Assembly: GCF_029167375.1 (NCBI RefSeq) | Contig: NZ_JARFTP010000001.1 | Span: forward strand, 1 to 64,000 | Source: Tsukamurella sp. 8F | GTDB taxonomy: Bacteria; Actinomycetota; Actinomycetes; Mycobacteriales; Mycobacteriaceae | Direction: 5' to 3' | DNA: 64,000 nucleotides | Shown here: positions 60,788-64,000 of the stretch, piece after piece | How positions within the stretch are numbered: the first letter of the stretch is position 1 | Layout: each line of letters starts with the position of its first letter | Translations under genes and position numbers: made by a program | The notes under the pieces: generated by a model | The model's database searches: none | What the model saw: only the letters and a program-made list of their open reading frames with translations | What the model was told of the DNA's origin: nothing

Positions 60788-61809
60788 CCATGGATTCGGT
60801 CGCAGTGGTAGGAGCCGGCCGTATGGGCCGGGGTATAGCTACGGCCCTCGCGTTCGGGCGAGTCGACGTCGTCGTGGTCGACCTACCGGACCGCGGGGAT
60901 GCAGCCATCGCGTATCGGGAGTCCGTTCGAAGCACGGTCGACCGGGCGCTCGACCTCAAAGTGGAGCTGGGACTGCTGGACCGGTCCGACCTTCCCGAGG
61001 TGCGCGACCGCGTCCGAGTGGTGGACCGGTCGGGCGCGGCATCGCTGATGGCGTCCGCGCAGATGGTCTTCGAGGCGGTGCCGGAGGTGATGGATGCCAA
61101 GCGTGCCGCGCTGCGTTGGATCGAGTCGACCGCGGGGGCGGACGTCCCGATCGCGTCCACGACGTCGACGTTCCTGGTGGATCACCTGGCGGACTGCCTT
61201 TCCCGGCCGCACCGACTCCTGAACGCGCACTGGCTCAATCCCGCTGACCTGATGCCGCTCGTCGAGGTCAGCCCGAGTGCGCGCACCGACGGCTCGGTGT
61301 TGTCCGCGGCCTGTGCACTCCTCGCGTCGATCGGCAAGAGCCCCGTGGTGTGTGCTGCCTCCCACGGATACATCGTCCCGCGGTTGCAAGCGCTCGTGAT
61401 GAACGAGGCGGCGCGCATGGTCGACGAGGGGGTCGCCAGTGCCGAAGAGATCGACCGTGCCGTGCGCATCGGCTTCGGTTCGCGATTCGCGGTACTCGGT
61501 TTGCTCGAGTTCATCGACTGGGGCGGTTGTGACACCTTGTATCACGCGTCCCGCTACCTGCAGAACGAGCTCGGCGAGCGCTTCGCCCCGGCCGAACTCG
61601 TGGAGAGGAAGATGGCGGCCCATCGACGGGGAGTTGAGGATGGAGCGGGCTTCTACGCCATCTCGCCATCGGCCGCGGACGGTTACCGTGCCGAGCGGAC
61701 GGCGAAGTTCGTCGAGGTCTTGGCGGCTACCGGGAACCTGCACGGATACGCCTCGCTCCCCATACGCGACACGCCACGCCGCGCCGTCCCGAGTGGGGCA
61801 CGATCATGA
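60784..61809 (+). CDS. 3-Hydroxyacyl-CoA-dehydrogenase-like oxidoreductase
   Basis: 341 residues: NAD-binding domain (VAVVGAGRMGRGIATALAFG), the ESVPE-equivalent EAVPEVMDAK, catalytic His in NAHWLNPADLMPLVEV, and a C-terminal helical domain. The HWLNP version of the active-site motif is typical of small-molecule members such as carnitine or gulonate dehydrogenases rather than fatty-acid beta-oxidation enzymes, so the substrate may be a free beta-hydroxy acid. GTG 60784 overlaps the preceding stop; ATG 60790 is an alternative. The stop overlaps the MHS transporter start by four bases. Confidence 0.85.
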   Translation: MTMDSVAVVGAGRMGRGIATALAFGRVDVVVVDLPDRGDAAIAYRESVRSTVDRALDLKVELGLLDRSDLPEVRDRVRVVDRSGAASLMASAQMVFEAVPEVMDAKRAALRWIESTAGADVPIASTTSTFLVDHLADCLSRPHRLLNAHWLNPADLMPLVEVSPSARTDGSVLSAACALLASIGKSPVVCAASHGYIVPRLQALVMNEAARMVDEGVASAEEIDRAVRIGFGSRFAVLGLLEFIDWGGCDTLYHASRYLQNELGERFAPAELVERKMAAHRRGVEDGAGFYAISPSAADGYRAERTAKFVEVLAATGNLHGYASLPIRDTPRRAVPSGARS

Positions 61810-63164
61810 CATCGGTCGACGAGTTCTCCTGTGGCTCAGGACGTTCGTCCGAGCGCCCGACCAGGATTGCAGTCGCCGCCGGGGTGGGCACCGTTCTCGA
61901 GTTCTACGACTTCGCCATCTATGGCACGGCCACGGCACTGGTCTTCAACAAGGTGTATTTCGACGTCCGAGACCCGTGGCTGGGCACTTTCCTCGGTTTC
62001 GCGACATTCGCCATCGGGTTCGTCATGGCACCGGCCGGGGCGGCGTTGTTCGGTCACTTCGGTGATCGGTTCGGCAGGCGCGCTGCACTGACGACGGCCT
62101 TCATCATGATGGGTGGCGCAACACTGGCGATGGGGTTGGTGCCCGACTCGCGTTCCATCGGTATCGCGGCGCCGATCATTCTGATATTCCTTCGGATGGT
62201 CCACGGGATCTCGCGGGGTGGCGAGATCGGCGGCGCTGTGACCCTGACCGCCGAACACGCCCCTCCGCACAGGCGCGGGTTGTACGGGTGCTTCGTCACT
62301 CTCGGGTCACCGGTCGGTGCGATCCTGGCGAACCTCGCCTTCGCGTTGGTCCTACTGCTCCCCATGAACGAGATCATCGCGTGGGGATGGCGTATCCCAT
62401 TCCTGGTGGGCGGAGTCGTGCTGGTGATCGGCGTCTGGACGCGTACCCGTATCGCGGATACGCCGGCATTCACGAACCCGGACCTCGCAGGAGCGATTCG
62501 AACACCCGAGCGTGCGCCTTCCGGGCTGGCCGTGCTCCGTGACGACTGGTGGGGTGTGGTGCGGACGGCGGGTATCAATGTCGGCCAGAACTGCTGTGCG
62601 TTCCTCTACTTCACCTTCATGCTCTCCTTCTTGACCGAGGCCGCCCCGGGCCGTGGTTTCGCGCGCTCCGATGTGGTCATGGGAATCACCCTTGCGCTCG
62701 TCTTCCACGCCGTCACAGTGGTGCTCAGTAGTTGGCTGTCAGACCGTCTGGGTCGCAAGCCGGTAGTGGGTTTCGGCATGGTCTCCTCAATCTTGATCGC
62801 GCCCGTCGTCTTCTCGGTGGCCGTCGACGGGTCACTGACGGTATGTATCGCCGCGATCTGTGTCGGATTCGCGTTGACGGGCTTCGTGTACGGCCCGATG
62901 TTCACGATGTTCGCCGAGCAGTTCCCGGTTCGGCAGCGGTACAGCGGCGTCGGCATCGGTTACCAGGTCGGCGCAGTGGTGGGTGGCGGTATCGCACCGA
63001 TGGTCGCGAACCGGATAGTCGCGGTCTCGGACAGTGTCGTACCGGTCGGCTTCTATGCCGCTGCATTGATGTTGGTCAGTCTGCTGTTCCTCGTCGCCGC
63101 CCCCGAGAGTGCGCCGCTCGCTGTGCGCACTCCTTTCCGTCAGCGCCTCGGAATGCCCTTATAG
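61806..63164 (+). CDS. MHS-type major facilitator transporter
   Basis: 452 residues, about 12 membrane helices. The first helix VLEFYDFAIYGTATALVF and the loop GHFGDRFGRRAAL are signatures of the metabolite:H+ symporter (ShiA/ProP/KgtP) family, which imports organic acids, betaines and similar polar metabolites. ATG 61806 overlaps the previous gene's stop (ATGA), so it is the third member of the operon and probably imports the substrate of the two dehydrogenases. Confidence 0.9.
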   Translation: MTSVDEFSCGSGRSSERPTRIAVAAGVGTVLEFYDFAIYGTATALVFNKVYFDVRDPWLGTFLGFATFAIGFVMAPAGAALFGHFGDRFGRRAALTTAFIMMGGATLAMGLVPDSRSIGIAAPIILIFLRMVHGISRGGEIGGAVTLTAEHAPPHRRGLYGCFVTLGSPVGAILANLAFALVLLLPMNEIIAWGWRIPFLVGGVVLVIGVWTRTRIADTPAFTNPDLAGAIRTPERAPSGLAVLRDDWWGVVRTAGINVGQNCCAFLYFTFMLSFLTEAAPGRGFARSDVVMGITLALVFHAVTVVLSSWLSDRLGRKPVVGFGMVSSILIAPVVFSVAVDGSLTVCIAAICVGFALTGFVYGPMFTMFAEQFPVRQRYSGVGIGYQVGAVVGGGIAPMVANRIVAVSDSVVPVGFYAAALMLVSLLFLVAAPESAPLAVRTPFRQRLGMPL

Positions 63165-63311
63165 CTACGGTCTCCCGCGTTCCGCGAGCGCTACGGCCGT
63201 CCAGAATTCGACGAGATCGTGTTTCGTCGAAGAGCCACCCCGAGGGTGTGCCGGACCCGGACGCCGAATAGAAGTTCCGAGGCTGCACTCGGCCCTTCCG
63301 GTCCTGCTATT

Positions 63312-63339
63312 ATTCAATAATGAACATTCCTTATTGAAT
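63312..63339. promoter_or_regulatory. AT-rich perfect inverted repeat before the PAS-GGDEF gene
   Basis: ATTCAATAA (63312-63320), 10 bases, TTATTGAAT (63331-63339). It is a perfect 9-bp palindrome in a stretch far more AT-rich than the genome, about 90 bases before the ATG at 63428. A dedicated operator is more likely than a terminator. Confidence 0.65.
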
Positions 63340-63427
63340 TGGCAGCATACCGGCGCGTGCCGGTTCGAATGTTCGAATCGGTCGACGGTCGAGATCAGCG
63401 GCCTGCGACGGGACGGGAGTGCGATCG

Positions 63428-64000
63428 ATGGCGCGGCGGGACTGGATGACGACTGTGCTTGCTCTGATGGCCGCTGGTCGGCGGGCGCCCGGATGTACTC
63501 CGACTTCGAGTCTGGGTGGGGAGCTCTACCAGAAAGCGTTCCGGCACGCGGATTGCGCGATGGCGTTGCACTCTGCAGATCGGCGGTTCGTGGATGCAAA
63601 CGAGGCATTCGTGGAGATGCTCGGCTATTCGCGCGCCGAGTTGCTCGGGATGACCGTCTCCGATGTCGTACACCCGGACGAGCAGGATGAGAGTGCTCGG
63701 TGGGCGGCGCAGTGGCTCGCCGGGGTGCGCAAGGGGGCGCCCGCCTTCGGTCGTGTCGTCTGTAAAGACGGCTCGGTCGTAGCGGTCCGGGTGCGCAAGA
63801 CCGTGGTATCCACCGAGCAGGGCCTATTCGCGCTCGCCACGCTCGAGCAACTGGGAGCACAATCGGCATTCGAACGTGACTCCCACTACGACGAACTCAC
63901 TGGCCTGCTGAACAGGCGCGGTCTGCGTCGAGCGCTGCGGACCTCTTACCCGAGCGACCTCCGCGTCACGGTAGTGCTCGTCGATATCGATCGCTTCAAG
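63428..64000 (+). CDS. PAS-GGDEF protein, probable diguanylate cyclase (3' end beyond the window)
   Basis: The first 191 codons are visible and open to the window edge. A short N-terminus (1-32) is followed by a PAS domain (about 33-130: KAFRHADCAMALHSADRRFV, EMLGYSRAELLGM, VVCKDGSVVAVRVRK). The start of a GGDEF domain follows (HYDELTGLLNRRGLRRAL, VVLVDIDRFK). The catalytic GGDEF motif itself lies outside the window, so cyclase activity cannot be confirmed. No membrane helix is seen, so the sensor is cytosolic. ATG 63428 has GGGAG eight bases upstream. A conspicuous AT-rich palindrome precedes it. Confidence 0.88.
   Translation, partial: MARRDWMTTVLALMAAGRRAPGCTPTSSLGGELYQKAFRHADCAMALHSADRRFVDANEAFVEMLGYSRAELLGMTVSDVVHPDEQDESARWAAQWLAGVRKGAPAFGRVVCKDGSVVAVRVRKTVVSTEQGLFALATLEQLGAQSAFERDSHYDELTGLLNRRGLRRALRTSYPSDLRVTVVLVDIDRFK

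Noticed and set aside
63312-63339. FNR, Fur or IdeR box reading of the AT-rich palindrome
   Set aside because: Arm sequence and spacing do not fit TTGAT-N4-ATCAA or the 19-bp TTAGGTTAG-type IdeR box.
1-64000. Mobile elements, prophage, CRISPR arrays, tRNA or rRNA genes
   Set aside because: None seen: no transposase or integrase reading frame, no regularly spaced repeats, no recognisable cloverleaf or rRNA sequence.

Overview
The window is a GC-rich actinobacterial chromosome segment. The genus is inferred, not shown. Gene content points to the mycolic-acid order Mycobacteriales, and Tsukamurella is my best guess. Three things support this: MspA-family porins, a LexA/ChiZ-type divergent pair with mycobacterial SOS boxes, and a backbone in the Mycobacterium tuberculosis order. 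That backbone is Rv2728c-miaA-dapF-hflX ... lexA-Rv2719c-nrdR ... Rv2715-Rv2714-sthA-Rv2712c-ideR-sigB-Rv2709-Rv2708c-Rv2707, with galE beside ideR as in corynebacteria. I see no tRNA, rRNA, CRISPR array, insertion sequence or prophage.

Layout. 1-8.2 kb: tRNA modification (miaA), lysine/peptidoglycan precursor (dapF), ribosome-splitting GTPase (hflX), a LysR/EamA exporter pair, then the SOS hub lexA/LysM protein and nrdR. 8.2-13.5 kb: giant HrpA helicase divergent from a class III aminotransferase, their start codons overlapping. 13.5-17.6 kb: mctB/mctC-type monocarboxylate transporter, then an FAD oxidoreductase with an ECF41 (SigJ) sigma factor and its probable autoregulated promoter. 17.6-21.1 kb: tandem TerD protein and the peroxide-defence set ahpC-ahpD divergent from oxyR. 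21.2-31.7 kb: an HTH-less LysR-like protein divergent from DUF5997, a PAC2-hydrolase-helicase operon, a MarR/hydrolase pair, an APC permease and the soluble transhydrogenase. 31.9-45.5 kb: DUF4192, galE, ideR, AcuC deacetylase coupled to a GNAT/acyl-CoA-ligase-like acetyltransferase, sigB, a methyltransferase, DUF3099, DUF3039, YihY, a DEAD helicase and DUF7455. 45.6-55.2 kb: EamA exporter, M13 lipoprotein peptidase, an ethanolamine permease-eutB-eutC operon, and TetR, MerR and AraC regulators. 55.6-58.5 kb: an envelope cluster of two MspA-type porins, a serine-rich secreted protein and a minimal L,D-transpeptidase. 58.6-63.2 kb: a double-domain Lrp regulator divergent from an opine dehydrogenase, 3-hydroxyacyl-CoA-dehydrogenase-like enzyme and MHS transporter. 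63.4 kb to the end: the first part of a PAS-GGDEF protein.

Genes that appear to work together. lexA and the LysM gene share the DNA-damage response. ahpC, ahpD and oxyR handle peroxide. acuC and the GNAT protein look like a reversible lysine-acetylation pair. eat-eutB-eutC import ethanolamine and split it to acetaldehyde and ammonia without a microcompartment. The opine-dehydrogenase operon looks like uptake and oxidation of an unidentified small metabolite. Many starts carry a TANNNT hexamer 6-7 bases upstream and no Shine-Dalgarno, the hallmark of leaderless transcripts. I used this to choose several starts.

Limits. All calls come from reading the sequence and recalling protein families. 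No search was run, so substrate specificities and regulatory sites are hypotheses unless stated otherwise.
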